From assembly GCF_017353515.1 (NCBI RefSeq), contig NZ_JAFMPY010000003.1:248001-312000 (forward strand): a stretch of 64,000 nucleotides of DNA. Reading direction: 5' to 3'. This stretch comes from Jiella sonneratiae (GTDB lineage: Bacteria; Pseudomonadota; Alphaproteobacteria; Rhizobiales; Rhizobiaceae). This document shows positions 27,133 through 35,719 of this stretch, in pieces. A program made the translations under genes and the position numbers. The notes below the pieces were generated by a model. It did no database searches. It was not told the origin of the DNA and saw only the letters and a list, made by a program, of their open reading frames with translations. The stretch's first letter is position 1. Every line of letters starts with the position of its first letter.

Positions 27133-27735
27133 TCAGGTCCGGAAGCGGGAGACCCGGGTCTCGGGGCCAATGGGCGCCTCGTCGAGCTCGATCTCGACGA
27201 AGCGCCGCAGCGCGAGCGCCGCGATCGTGCCTATCGGGTCCCGCCCGGAACGGATCGCCGTCATGCAGTCGGCGAGGGACAGCGAGCCCTCCTGGTCGAG
27301 GAAGGCGAGCAGCCGGACCCTGTCGCCCAGCGTCGGACGCCAGCGGGCGTAGCGCAGAAGCTCCCGGGCGTTGTCAGGATGGACCGCCGCGAAGTTGGTG
27401 GAATCGGTCACCTGCAGAATGTGTCCCTCGGCGCTGGCCCCGTCGATCCAGGTGGCCAACGGCGGCATGTCGGCGTCTACGACAGTTACAACCTCGGTGC
27501 CGACCTCGCGGGCGACTTGGAGGTCGAGTTGGGATGTCCCGTCCTCGCACTGCCGGGGAAAGGCTGAGGTCTCGGTGTCGAGCAGGGCCTCAGTATTGCG
27601 CTTTGCATCGTTGGGGAAGGCCGCCAGATCCACCGACTTCGCTGTATGAACGAACTTGAACGCGTGGTCGGAAAGAAAATCCGGTCGGACCTTCGGCGAC
27701 CCCTGGCGCCTACCGACGTTTGGGTGACGAAGCAT
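27133..27735 (-). CDS. Unknown protein upstream of the FtsH-like protease
   Basis: A 200-residue soluble protein on the same strand, 91 bp upstream of the protease start, so probably in one operon. No catalytic motif is recognised. The C-terminal 75 residues (about 120-195: YARWRPTLGDRVRLLAFL, LSLADCMTAI, ALALRRFVEIELDEAPIG) look like a winged-helix tail of the type seen at the end of TnsA-like island proteins. The N-terminal part lacks an evident nuclease triad. It could be an adaptor or DNA-binding partner of the protease; that is inference. ATG at 27735 overlaps a divergent small frame. Confidence 0.6.
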   Translation of the reverse strand: MLRHPNVGRRQGSPKVRPDFLSDHAFKFVHTAKSVDLAAFPNDAKRNTEALLDTETSAFPRQCEDGTSQLDLQVAREVGTEVVTVVDADMPPLATWIDGASAEGHILQVTDSTNFAAVHPDNARELLRYARWRPTLGDRVRLLAFLDQEGSLSLADCMTAIRSGRDPIGTIAALALRRFVEIELDEAPIGPETRVSRFRT

Positions 27736-27904
27736 GAATACACTTATCCCATTGCCGGCGGCCGAAGAGGCGCTCGCGGACCTTTCAATACGGGTTCGGG
27801 AGATCAGCGTATGGCTATGCGAAGTTGACGCGCCGCAATGCAGCGCCGGGGACGCTGAGACGTACGAGAAAGAAGCGCGCTATTGTTCATGCTTCAACAA
27901 TTAG
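27734..27904 (+). CDS. Possible small protein, 56 residues
   Basis: An ATG-initiated frame divergent from, and overlapping the start codon of, the 200-residue gene. It begins MNTLIPLPAAEEALADLSIR and ends with a cysteine-containing stretch. The N-terminal helix is protein-like, but no ribosome site or family could be recognised. It may be a chance frame. Confidence 0.25.
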   Translation: MNTLIPLPAAEEALADLSIRVREISVWLCEVDAPQCSAGDAETYEKEARYCSCFNN

Positions 27905-28164
27905 AGATGAAGGAAAGTCGGGTCAACAGCCTTTAGCCGGAATTCATGGTACTGCTTACCCCTTCGCTCAGGCAGTCACCATAACTAGCGAAGCTGCGCT
28001 ACGGCCGCAGCACCGCCCTTTTTCTGGACCGCATGTCCGAGACCCTGTTCCCGACCCGCTGGAAGAAGGACAAGCCGCCGTCGATCGAGCGCTTCATGGC
28101 GACGTTCCCGAGAGGTTCGCCGAGGTTGGGAACCCGCCCGAGATGGCCGGACGTTGAAGACCGG

Positions 28165-28380
28165 ATGGACAGTTACTTCAACGACGAGTGCCTCAGCGCG
28201 CAGCTCGTCGCGGTCGCGAAGGCACGCGACCTTGACGCTGACTTCGGGCCGCACATCGGCAAGGCGCGATTGCAGGACTGGAACCTGACGCGGTTCGCGA
28301 TCGAGAACGACTACATCTTCGCGACGACCAACCGCAGGGACTTCCTCAAGGAGTGCGAGCCGCTGGACGTTTCGAAGTAG
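28165..28380 (+). CDS. PIN-like toxin, DUF5615-type
   Basis: A 71-residue protein with the layout of small PIN-like (DUF5615) toxins: an N-terminal FNDECLSAQLV helix carrying acidic residues, a central acidic segment, LTRFAIENDYIFATTNRRDF as the second catalytic part, and a short tail. These act as single-strand ribonucleases and are normally paired with an upstream antitoxin. The frame is open upstream to ATG 28033, but conserved-looking sequence starts at 28165. An upstream frame stops at 28157, 8 bp before this start, as in toxin-antitoxin operons, but its protein is not recognisable and may be frameshifted. Confidence 0.6.
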   Translation: MDSYFNDECLSAQLVAVAKARDLDADFGPHIGKARLQDWNLTRFAIENDYIFATTNRRDFLKECEPLDVSK

Positions 28381-29022
28381 GTGTCTGGTGGGCTGAAGGT
28401 CCCCGGCCTGTCGGGTTGTCCTGAGTCACTTCGTAGGAACCGTCCCGCACTGTTATAACCACTTTGACAAAATGGTTATAACAGTGCGGGGACGGCCTCA
28501 TGGGGATGATCAAGCTGACGCTTTCACCTCGCTGTTACGACTGTCCCGACGCAGGTCCGTCCGCAGGTATGCTTTGCCGACTGTGGCCAACCCATCTCTT
28601 AAACTCCAGCACATAGGTGTCAGCGTTCCAGCAGGAGGGGGGCCGGGCGGGCGCGTCCTCGATCCGTGCGAGGCCCGTACTTGCCCTTGCTGGTGCGCAA
28701 AGCATCCTCGAGGCGGGTGGTTCATTTGCTCCCGAACGACTGCTATCAGGGCGCTATCAGGAGTTTTATATTGCGAAATCTAGCACTCGCGCCCTTGACC
28801 CTTTGGGACTTGCGAGACTGAGGATTCGCAATCGAACGAATCCTTGCCAGATGCCATGGATCCTCTGATTTTCAATGGTTTCGTTCCGTCAAGAATGGTC
28901 GAGGTGAGCAACTCCTGAGCAGTGGATCGTCTCCTGCTTGATAGTCTTTAATCTGCACGATCGGCACGCTTTGCGTGCAAGCTTCCGTCCAGTCGGACGG
29001 GCGGCGCAGATAAGGGGGGACG
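28381..29022. other. Long intergenic stretch before the recombinase trio
   Basis: These 642 bp carry no supportable gene. They contain the strong palindrome at 28440-28495 and the promoter region of the recombinase trio. The part nearest the trio is less GC-rich than its surroundings and ends in a good ribosome site (AAGGGGGGACG) before ATG 29023. Confidence 0.6.
28440..28495. repeat. 56-bp near-perfect palindrome upstream of the recombinase trio
   Basis: The left arm (28440-28461) and right arm (28473-28495) are complementary over their whole length except for one extra C in the right arm. The core GCACTGTTATAACCA (28447-28461) is perfectly repeated inverted at 28473-28487. The 11-bp centre, CTTTGACAAAA, is itself nearly symmetric. 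There is no T-run, so it is not a typical terminator. It could be a recombinase binding or crossover site, or an operator for the trio. Confidence 0.8.
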
Positions 29023-30540
29023 ATGCCCGACACTGACAACGGGGATCTCGGCGGGGGGGAAATTCAAACTGCCGCCGAGGGCAATCCGCTGAACTGCCAT
29101 CCGGACTATGGGACCCATATCGTGGCGGACGTCAGGGTTCACCGTCCCGACCGCGTCCTTGTCAACGGTCGGCAGGTCGTTGTCCGGCTAGAGCGGACCA
29201 TACCGTTGCTCTTCATCCGCGGCGTGGATGGTGAGGCTATCCTCGTGCGCGAGGTTCTTGAGTGGCTCTGGAAACTCGACGGCATGGGCCGCAAGGACCT
29301 GCGCCAGAAGGCGTCGGCTCTCGGCCTTCTTTACGAATACAGCGTCAAGGTTGCGGGGTGGGGACTCTGGGACGCGGTCGAAGCCGACCTCCTCGTCCAC
29401 AATTTTCTTGCCTGTCGGCTGGGGATGGAGCAGGCGAGGGAGGTGGAGGCCCAGGCGCTTCCCCTCTGGCGCCCAGTCTGCCTTGACGTGGCGCGTCAGG
29501 ACTTCAATGCGGTGCGCGAGTTCGCCAGCTTCTCTCGAAGCATCGAGGGGCCGATGTCCTGGTTGGGCGAGCAGCTTTCCAGGTCGGCCGACTTCGACTT
29601 CCCGAGACGGCGCAGGCATGAGGCTCTCGACGACTGGCTCTCCCACCTCGAGCCGTTCAGAGCTCGCTTCAAGGAGTTGGCCGCCCCCGATCCGGCGTTT
29701 CCCTCGCATTTCAAATCTCCACTCCGCCCGAGCGGACACTCGACTAAGGGCGACCTCAAGCGCGTACAGGTCGACGAGCTCGTGGACGAGGAACCCAATT
29801 TGGTTTTCCGCGCGCTGTGGCTCCTGCTGGCGTTTGGGGGCATCCGTGTCGCCGAAGGCCTGAACGTTTGGAACGCTGACGTCATGCCGGGTCACATGAG
29901 CAAGTTCTTCGGCAGCAGCGACATGACAGGGACTCCCCTTGTCCTCCTCGCTCATCCGACGAACTCCCGCTATATTGACAACCCGTCCGCCAGCGCCCGT
30001 TCCGGTCCAACCCGCAGAACGGTCCTCGAACGAAAGTACGGCCTCGTCGCGAGGCCCCTTCTTCCGAAGAAGGATGGCCTCTACGCGGGTTGGAAGGGCC
30101 TAGTCCCCTACGAAGGGCGCAACGGCGATGGCTTCGTCTACTGGATCGATCCAGATCGGGCGAAGCAGTTCGAGCGACTGGTCGGCCGCATCCGCGACAT
30201 CCGTCTAATGTCGGGCGCCGGCCTCCGCCACCCCTACCTCTTCGTCAATGGCGTCGATCCGGAAACCCGCGGCGACCCGTTGCGGATCAAGAACGTCGAG
30301 GCGGCCTTCCGGCGCGCGGTCGACCGGGTCGGCCTCACCGTGGGACGCAGCATTCCGTCTGTCCACTGGCTGCGGCACTTCTACAAGGCCAGGGCTAAGC
30401 ACGAGCTTGGGCTCAGCGACCATGACATCCAGATCATGATGCACCATGCCTCCATCGTATCACAGGAGGAATACGGCAGGCGGGCGCTCAACCTTCACGA
30501 GACCCTCTCCAGGCTTTTCGGTGCATTCTATGCAGCTTGA
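29023..30540 (+). CDS. gmtY: Tyrosine recombinase, GmtY-like, first gene of a recombinase trio
   Basis: A 505-residue site-specific recombinase of the phage-integrase (tyrosine recombinase) superfamily. Motifs are the first catalytic arginine in LLAFGGIRVAEGL (about residue 276), HWLRH (His448, Arg451), HH (474-475) and the nucleophile Tyr484 in EEYGRR. A good ribosome site precedes ATG 29023. The stop overlaps the next gene by 11 bp. Size, position and coupling fit GmtY, the recombinase of gamma-mobile-trio elements. The alternative, a recombinase-in-trio element, is less likely because the third gene of this trio is not a recombinase. Confidence 0.78.
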   Translation: MPDTDNGDLGGGEIQTAAEGNPLNCHPDYGTHIVADVRVHRPDRVLVNGRQVVVRLERTIPLLFIRGVDGEAILVREVLEWLWKLDGMGRKDLRQKASALGLLYEYSVKVAGWGLWDAVEADLLVHNFLACRLGMEQAREVEAQALPLWRPVCLDVARQDFNAVREFASFSRSIEGPMSWLGEQLSRSADFDFPRRRRHEALDDWLSHLEPFRARFKELAAPDPAFPSHFKSPLRPSGHSTKGDLKRVQVDELVDEEPNLVFRALWLLLAFGGIRVAEGLNVWNADVMPGHMSKFFGSSDMTGTPLVLLAHPTNSRYIDNPSASARSGPTRRTVLERKYGLVARPLLPKKDGLYAGWKGLVPYEGRNGDGFVYWIDPDRAKQFERLVGRIRDIRLMSGAGLRHPYLFVNGVDPETRGDPLRIKNVEAAFRRAVDRVGLTVGRSIPSVHWLRHFYKARAKHELGLSDHDIQIMMHHASIVSQEEYGRRALNLHETLSRLFGAFYAA

Positions 30541-33500
30541 GTTCAGGAACGAGCGCAATGTGGCCTCCACAGATGACGAACCGGGCGTCTATGCCAATCT
30601 CTTGAACGATACGGTTGTCATCCTCCGCATGCCCAGCCGCTTGGAACTGCTCCGCCTGTGGGGCGAGTTTGAGGCATCTGCGCTGGACTTGCTGGGCGAG
30701 CTTTGGTCGATGACGAACGGCGAGATCACCGATCGGTGGGGAAATCTAGGTTTCGTCGATGGTTTCGATCGGGACGAACCGTTCGGCTTCAGGAAGATCA
30801 ACCGAAATCCGCCTCGGTTTGCCTTCCTCAAGGAGCAGGCCGTGGTCGAAGCGCTGGTGGACATAGGAGCGGTTGGCGGACGAACGGCGCTTGGGCGGAA
30901 TCGTCAAAGTCTTCGAAACGCGCAGGGAAGTCTGTCGAGCATTATTAGCGGTCTGTCGAAGGTGGATCAGCGCAGGGTTATTCGGACGATCACCCAAAAC
31001 AACGGCGACCTCGAATTGGTTCTAAAGACCAGGGGGTACACTCGGATGGCGACTTCAACGATCTATGACATCTTCGGCGCTCATTGCGAGCCAGCCGACA
31101 TGCTGGAGGCGCTGGCAGAAGCGACCGAGGCGTCGCTACTTGCGACTGCTAAACCGACGACGCTCGAGACGGCGCAAGGTAAGGACCGAATCGCCTACGC
31201 GCCGATTTGGTTTTCTCACTACCTGGTTTCACGTGGGATGTGGGTCTGGCCGATTGGCTTCGCGAAGCACCTTCGCGCGGGATATCCCATGAGCCTCTGG
31301 CCATTCTGCGTCCTGCATGCCGTACCGAAGCATGCCCACGAACTCGCCGGACGGGTCATCAGCCTCTCTGCCTCCGGCCGAAGGACGTCAAGCGAGGCCG
31401 CGGCCAGAGCGTTCCTCTACACGACGTTCGCGAGCAACGCGTGGTGCGAGCCGCGGTTCGCGCCAAGCTGCCTCGCCGCGATGAAGGGTTGGATGATGAT
31501 GTATGGATCGTCGGCAGATGCCATGTCCAGCGGCATGAACAGGGTCTACGAACTCGCAGCGAGGCACTTCGACATAGACTTCGCGGCGACGCCCCTCCAC
31601 GCGGTCTTCACCACTGGCCGCAGGATCGCCAAGTCGGGCGTCGACATTTTCGACTGGTGCCTCAACCCAACCCCCTGCAACACTAAGAAAGCCGTTGCCT
31701 GCCTTGGGGGAGAGGTCACCTCCATTCCACCGCACGTACGGGACTGGGCGATCTACCTGCGGGAAGCGCTTCCCTTGCTCAGGGTAGAATCTCTCGACAT
31801 CCCGGTGACCACCTGCAACGCGTGGCTGGTCTATCTCCTGACCCTGTCCGAATCCGAGGCGCCGCGCGACATGTCTGAGGTTGTCCGGACCCTGCACGTC
31901 AATGACGGCGCACGGAGCCCCTCGCCGTCGACATTCGTCGGCTTTCTTACGAAGAATCGGGCGGAGTTCGGCGAGAACGTTCATGGGCGCGTGATCTCGT
32001 TGCTGGCCAACCTGTGGAACCGCATCGCCAAGCGGGATGGATTCTCCGGACTTCACTCCTGTCCTTTCGACGCCAAGATGGACACGGGCAAGACTCCGCC
32101 GAGCCGGACCCGTACGCCACGCCCGGCAATGGACTTGAACGTACTTTCCATCATCGCGGTGGAGAACCGCAGGGACGGATACGCCCTGGCACGAAGCGAC
32201 AAAGCGGGACGACATCATTTCCGTGTGGTCGAGGAAGGCGCGACCAAGGTTGAGGGCGTCTTCTGGCCGGTGGTGCCTCTCATCGTGGACATCATCTTGC
32301 ACTCACCGGCCCGGCAGTCGAGCGTTCGGTGGCTCGATAGCGGGGAGGGTGACGAGTTCCTCGTCGACATCGACACGCTTCGCGAAATCAGAAACCCGTC
32401 GCCCCTTGCCACTCGCGGCAGGCGGGAAGGGTTCCTTCGACTGTATAAGCTGGGGCATGGCATCGAGCAGGCGACGCTCGGGATGTTTTACAACACGGAC
32501 AAGATCCGGGACGATCACGAGATCCAGTTCATCGCTCCGCACCTCCCCGCAGCCGTAGCTGAGCTCATCGACCTCCAGCGACGGTACAACCCGATGCGGT
32601 CACCAATCGTCCCGAAGGATCCCCAGACGGGAATGGAGAGATTGGCGTTGGCGAGGAAACGCCCGACCTATCCCCTGTTCCGCCTTCCCGATACGAGGCG
32701 GATCTACCCGCCCTCTTCGAGCACGGTGATGTCGTACTGGCGGGTGCTCATGAAGCATTGCCAGCCGTTGGTGGACCAGCACCTCGGGTATCACTACCCC
32801 CTGCTCGACGAGAAGGGCTTGGCGATCTTCGACATGCACTCGATGAGGGTGACGGCGACCACCGAGATGCTCGAGAGGGGAGAGAACCTTGAGACCGTCC
32901 AGCAGGTGCTTGGCCATGCCTCGCTCGGCATGACCTTGCGGTACCGCGCCGTGTCGTCCAAGCACGTGCACGGAGCCATGATGCGTCTCATCGAGGCCCG
33001 GAAGGACGTGGTCGAGCGAGCCGCGCGCAGTGAGCCGGGGGCTCTCGCCGAGCTGGTAGCCGAGGCCGTACACGTCCGCGAGGACGACTGCATCGATGCC
33101 GACCGCGTTATGCAGTACTCCAGCAGCCAAGTCGGCTTCCTGGACTTCTTTGCTCACGGGATCTGCGTTGGCGGATCGTGCGAGACAGGAGGGAAGCGCC
33201 TTTCGGCCAAGAAGTACGGGCCCGTGTGGCGGCCCCGAGCATGCGGTTCAGGATGCCGCTTCCGTCTCTCAGGACCCCGGTTCCTCAGCGGTCTGATCGC
33301 CCGCTACAATGCCTTATCGATGGAGCACAAGATCTCCGGCAACCGCGACCGCGAGATAAACCGTCAGATCCGCGAGCTTGAGGACGAAGGCAAGCCGGTC
33401 GCTCATCTACGGAGCGCAACCCGGAAGAACGTGGAGTTCCGCGCAGCCATCCTTGCCGAGATGCAGGCGGAGAGCGAGCTCATCGCAAAATGCATGTCCA

Positions 33501-33937
33501 TCTTGCAGGAGCCACGTGATGGCGCCGACGCGCGAACGCTCGTCGTGGCGGGATCGGAGGCTTCGTTGGCCGAGATAGAGGTTCGCCTTGAGGAGATGCA
33601 CGAGTTGGAGCTCGCGCATCGGATCCTGTCGGACGCGAGGATCGTGACCGCCGCTGCAATCGACGTTCCCCCTGGAACAGAGGCGATGCTGGCCGCAGGA
33701 CTTCGCAGGATTGCGGACTCCGCCGGAATGCGCGGAATGATGGCCGGTGCCGGACTGGACAGGGAGATCAAGCTGCTCGACATACTCGGGGAGTTCCTGT
33801 TCGGTCAGGGCGCCGAGATTGGGCAGATCGACGGGCTTCTCGAGGGAAGGGCGAGCGACGACCAGATCGCCCGGATCGGCGAGATACTCGAAGGACGACC
33901 GTCGCGCACCGATGGCTCGGAAAGGTTCGTGTCGTGA
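30530..33937 (+). CDS. gmtZ: Large tyrosine recombinase, GmtZ/VPA1269-like, second gene of the trio
   Basis: A protein of 1,135 residues, far longer than ordinary integrases. A recognisable recombinase core is present late in the protein (about residues 740-840): DMHSMRVTATTEMLERG (His, Arg), VLGHASLGMTLRYRAV (His, Tyr). It is followed by a cysteine-containing segment (GICVGGSCETGG, ACGSGCRF), probably a metal site, and a long helical, coiled-coil-like tail. The first 700 residues are unrecognised. Start ATG 30530 lies inside the preceding gene, and the stop overlaps the next gene by 4 bp (GTGA). Length and domain order match the VPA1269/GmtZ family of gamma-mobile-trio elements. Confidence 0.72.
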   Translation: MQLEFRNERNVASTDDEPGVYANLLNDTVVILRMPSRLELLRLWGEFEASALDLLGELWSMTNGEITDRWGNLGFVDGFDRDEPFGFRKINRNPPRFAFLKEQAVVEALVDIGAVGGRTALGRNRQSLRNAQGSLSSIISGLSKVDQRRVIRTITQNNGDLELVLKTRGYTRMATSTIYDIFGAHCEPADMLEALAEATEASLLATAKPTTLETAQGKDRIAYAPIWFSHYLVSRGMWVWPIGFAKHLRAGYPMSLWPFCVLHAVPKHAHELAGRVISLSASGRRTSSEAAARAFLYTTFASNAWCEPRFAPSCLAAMKGWMMMYGSSADAMSSGMNRVYELAARHFDIDFAATPLHAVFTTGRRIAKSGVDIFDWCLNPTPCNTKKAVACLGGEVTSIPPHVRDWAIYLREALPLLRVESLDIPVTTCNAWLVYLLTLSESEAPRDMSEVVRTLHVNDGARSPSPSTFVGFLTKNRAEFGENVHGRVISLLANLWNRIAKRDGFSGLHSCPFDAKMDTGKTPPSRTRTPRPAMDLNVLSIIAVENRRDGYALARSDKAGRHHFRVVEEGATKVEGVFWPVVPLIVDIILHSPARQSSVRWLDSGEGDEFLVDIDTLREIRNPSPLATRGRREGFLRLYKLGHGIEQATLGMFYNTDKIRDDHEIQFIAPHLPAAVAELIDLQRRYNPMRSPIVPKDPQTGMERLALARKRPTYPLFRLPDTRRIYPPSSSTVMSYWRVLMKHCQPLVDQHLGYHYPLLDEKGLAIFDMHSMRVTATTEMLERGENLETVQQVLGHASLGMTLRYRAVSSKHVHGAMMRLIEARKDVVERAARSEPGALAELVAEAVHVREDDCIDADRVMQYSSSQVGFLDFFAHGICVGGSCETGGKRLSAKKYGPVWRPRACGSGCRFRLSGPRFLSGLIARYNALSMEHKISGNRDREINRQIRELEDEGKPVAHLRSATRKNVEFRAAILAEMQAESELIAKCMSILQEPRDGADARTLVVAGSEASLAEIEVRLEEMHELELAHRILSDARIVTAAAIDVPPGTEAMLAAGLRRIADSAGMRGMMAGAGLDREIKLLDILGEFLFGQGAEIGQIDGLLEGRASDDQIARIGEILEGRPSRTDGSERFVS

Positions 33938-34737
33938 GTGGCCGCCGAAATACTGTGGCCGGGAAAACAGTATCCCCGGCGGACGAAATCATGGCCCGCC
34001 TTGTCGAGGAGGCGCGCAGGACGCCGAGACCGGACGTGCGACTCGGCACATTGGAGCGGCTGAAGACGGCTTGCGACGACATCCTGTCGGGGGAGGCTGC
34101 CAAGCTGGCTAAGCGGCTCGACCCAAGCCGCGCGGTGCAGTTCGGCGGCAGGCCCTTGCGCCTGCATCCCGCCCTCATTGAGGCGTATGTTCGGTTGCGA
34201 AACAGGGAGACGCCGGAGCCCAAGAGATGGACGGGGCCGACCGCCGCGTTTATCCGCCAAGACGAAGATCTGCGTAGTTACGTCAGCGCGCGGTTTGCGG
34301 AGGAGCTCGCTTTCCGCGAACCGCAGCGTCCGCGATCTCGGAAGGCCAGCTTCGAGCGTAGCCTTGAGTCGCTGTCTTTCGAGAACCAGATGGCCATCCG
34401 GGAGCGGATTGAGGAAGGATTGGAGGCGAAGCGAAAGCTGAACCTCCTTCGCGCATCGTTAAGGACGATGCCGGCGATCGACGTCGATGCATTGGTCGAC
34501 GGTGTCGGCCGTGCGGGCGCGGCTCCGGCACCGCGGTCCGTCTTGGGCCCGACCGATCGAGTGTGCTTGAGACAACTGATCGCCCGCCTGCGAGACCCGC
34601 TGGAGATGCGTGAGTTTGGTCTCGTGTATGCGTCCCAACGCTTGATGATGGCAGACCCGCCCGAGACCGAACTGATCCGCAAGCGCGAGTTTGAACTCTT
34701 GCTCGCACTCGCCGAGGACGATGGACGGGATGGCTGA
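33934..34737 (+). CDS. gmtX: Third trio protein, GmtX-like
   Basis: A 267-residue protein with GTG start at 33934 coupled to the preceding stop. No tyrosine-recombinase motifs are present. The N-terminal part (about 15-90) is a basic helical segment resembling a DNA-binding start (LVEEARR, LERLKTACDDILSG). A central helical stretch (FENQMAIRERIEEGLEAKRK) looks like a coiled coil, and a C-terminal helical domain begins at LGPTDRVCLRQLI. This layout, size and gene order agree with GmtX of gamma-mobile-trio elements, but the sequence resemblance is weak, so the name rests mainly on context. Confidence 0.6.
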   Translation: MSGRRNTVAGKTVSPADEIMARLVEEARRTPRPDVRLGTLERLKTACDDILSGEAAKLAKRLDPSRAVQFGGRPLRLHPALIEAYVRLRNRETPEPKRWTGPTAAFIRQDEDLRSYVSARFAEELAFREPQRPRSRKASFERSLESLSFENQMAIRERIEEGLEAKRKLNLLRASLRTMPAIDVDALVDGVGRAGAAPAPRSVLGPTDRVCLRQLIARLRDPLEMREFGLVYASQRLMMADPPETELIRKREFELLLALAEDDGRDG

Positions 34738-34745
34738 GCGGCGGC

Positions 34746-35009
34746 TCAGACCATGCCCAGCGCCTGGAGGTAGACGTCGAGGATCGCGTCCATCTCGGCC
34801 CGCTCGTTGGCGTCCTGCTTCCGGATCGAGACCACCTTGCGCAACACCTTGGCGTCGTAACCCCGGGATTTTGCCTCCCCATACACGTCCTTGATATCGT
34901 CGGAGATCGTTTTCTTTTCCTCTTCGAGGCGTTCGATGCGCTCGATGAATGAGCGCAATTCGTCGGACGCAACACTGCTTTCCGCGACGTTTTCTGAGGT
35001 CTGTGACAT
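34746..35009 (-). CDS. gapR: GapR-like DUF2312 DNA-binding protein (element-side copy)
   Basis: A complete 87-residue DUF2312 protein. The N-terminal coiled coil ([18 protein letters not shown], then [18 protein letters not shown]) leads to the conserved basic C-terminus ([18 protein letters not shown], then [10 protein letters not shown]). GapR binds overtwisted AT-rich DNA as a tetramer and helps topoisomerases during replication. The gene is convergent with the trio, 8 bp from its end. Its nucleotide sequence differs clearly from the truncated copy at 35095-35232, so it is not a recent tandem duplicate. It probably replaces the broken host gene. Confidence 0.9.
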   Translation of the reverse strand: MSQTSENVAESSVASDELRSFIERIERLEEEKKTISDDIKDVYGEAKSRGYDAKVLRKVVSIRKQDANERAEMDAILDVYLQALGMV

Positions 35010-35094
35010 GGTGCGGCCTACTTCCAGCGACGGGCTTTTTGATTTCCGTCCAAGTGATTGATTAAACTGTTCAGAATCGGTTCTTTGAGGGGGC

Positions 35095-35232
35095 CTAGAA
35101 GCCGTTGCCCTTCGCCTCGGCATAGACGTCCTTGATGTCGTCCGAGATCGTCTTCTTCTCTTCCTCGAGGCGCTCGATCCGCTCGACGAAGGAGCGGAGC
35201 TGATCCTGTGCGACGCCGTCGACATCCGCCAT
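35095..35232 (-). pseudogene. gapR: Truncated 5' fragment of a second gapR gene
   Basis: ATG at 35232 opens a DUF2312 reading frame ([35 protein letters not shown]) that stops at codon 46 with TAG at 35095-35097. The stop falls just where the conserved half with the basic motif should follow. The fragment keeps the N-terminal coiled coil but lacks the DNA-binding tail. It has no internal frameshift, so it was cut rather than mutated. It is on the core side of the junction and is the likely host gapR, broken by integration at about 35094-35100. Confidence 0.85.
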
Positions 35233-35407
35233 GTTCGGCACTCCGTGTTGGTTTCAGGTTGTCGGGTGCAAAGCCTTTAGCGGGCTTTCCTAACGCTTTC
35301 GTTACCATGGCGGGCCGGGGTGACGAGAGGCTAAAGCCCCGCCGTTCCGGCCGGGCCCCTTGTGGATTGCGAGGACGGGCGGAAACGTGAGACCTCTCCG
35401 GTGCGCC

Positions 35408-35719
35408 TCAGTGCCGCCCGGCCGGCGGCTTGGCGGCGAAGGCGGCCGCCGCCTCGGGGCTCGCCTCGCTCTGATACTGCCGCCGCCACTCTTCGTAGGG
35501 CATGCCGTAGATGAGCTCGCGCGATTCGTCCTTGCCGAGGGCGATTCCCTTCGCCTCGGCCGCCTCCCGGTACCAGTTGGAAAGGCAGTTGCGGCAGAAG
35601 CCGGCGAGATTCATCAGGTCGATGTTCTGCACGTCGGTGCGCTCGCGCAGATGGTCGCGCAGACGCCGGAAGGCGGCGGCCTCGAGGGCGGTGCGATCGG
35701 CGTCGGATAGATCTGTCAT
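35408..35719 (-). CDS. DUF1244-family protein
   Basis: A 103-residue protein of the conserved alphaproteobacterial DUF1244 family. The characteristic core is DLMNLAGFCRNCLSNWY, with a CxxC pair, followed by EAKGIALGKDESRELIYGMP and YEEWRRQYQ. The cysteines suggest a metal or redox site. No function is established. It is monocistronic and read toward the island junction. Confidence 0.92.
   Translation of the reverse strand: MTDLSDADRTALEAAAFRRLRDHLRERTDVQNIDLMNLAGFCRNCLSNWYREAAEAKGIALGKDESRELIYGMPYEEWRRQYQSEASPEAAAAFAAKPPAGRH

Noticed and set aside
28033-28164. N-terminal extension of the PIN-like toxin from ATG 28033
   Set aside because: The 44 added residues are Arg/Pro-rich and unlike the family; the toxin family length is met from 28165.
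29023-34737. Recombinase-in-trio (RIT) element
   Set aside because: RIT elements have three tyrosine recombinases of ordinary size. Here the second protein is far larger and the third lacks recombinase motifs, so a gamma-mobile-trio type is the better fit.
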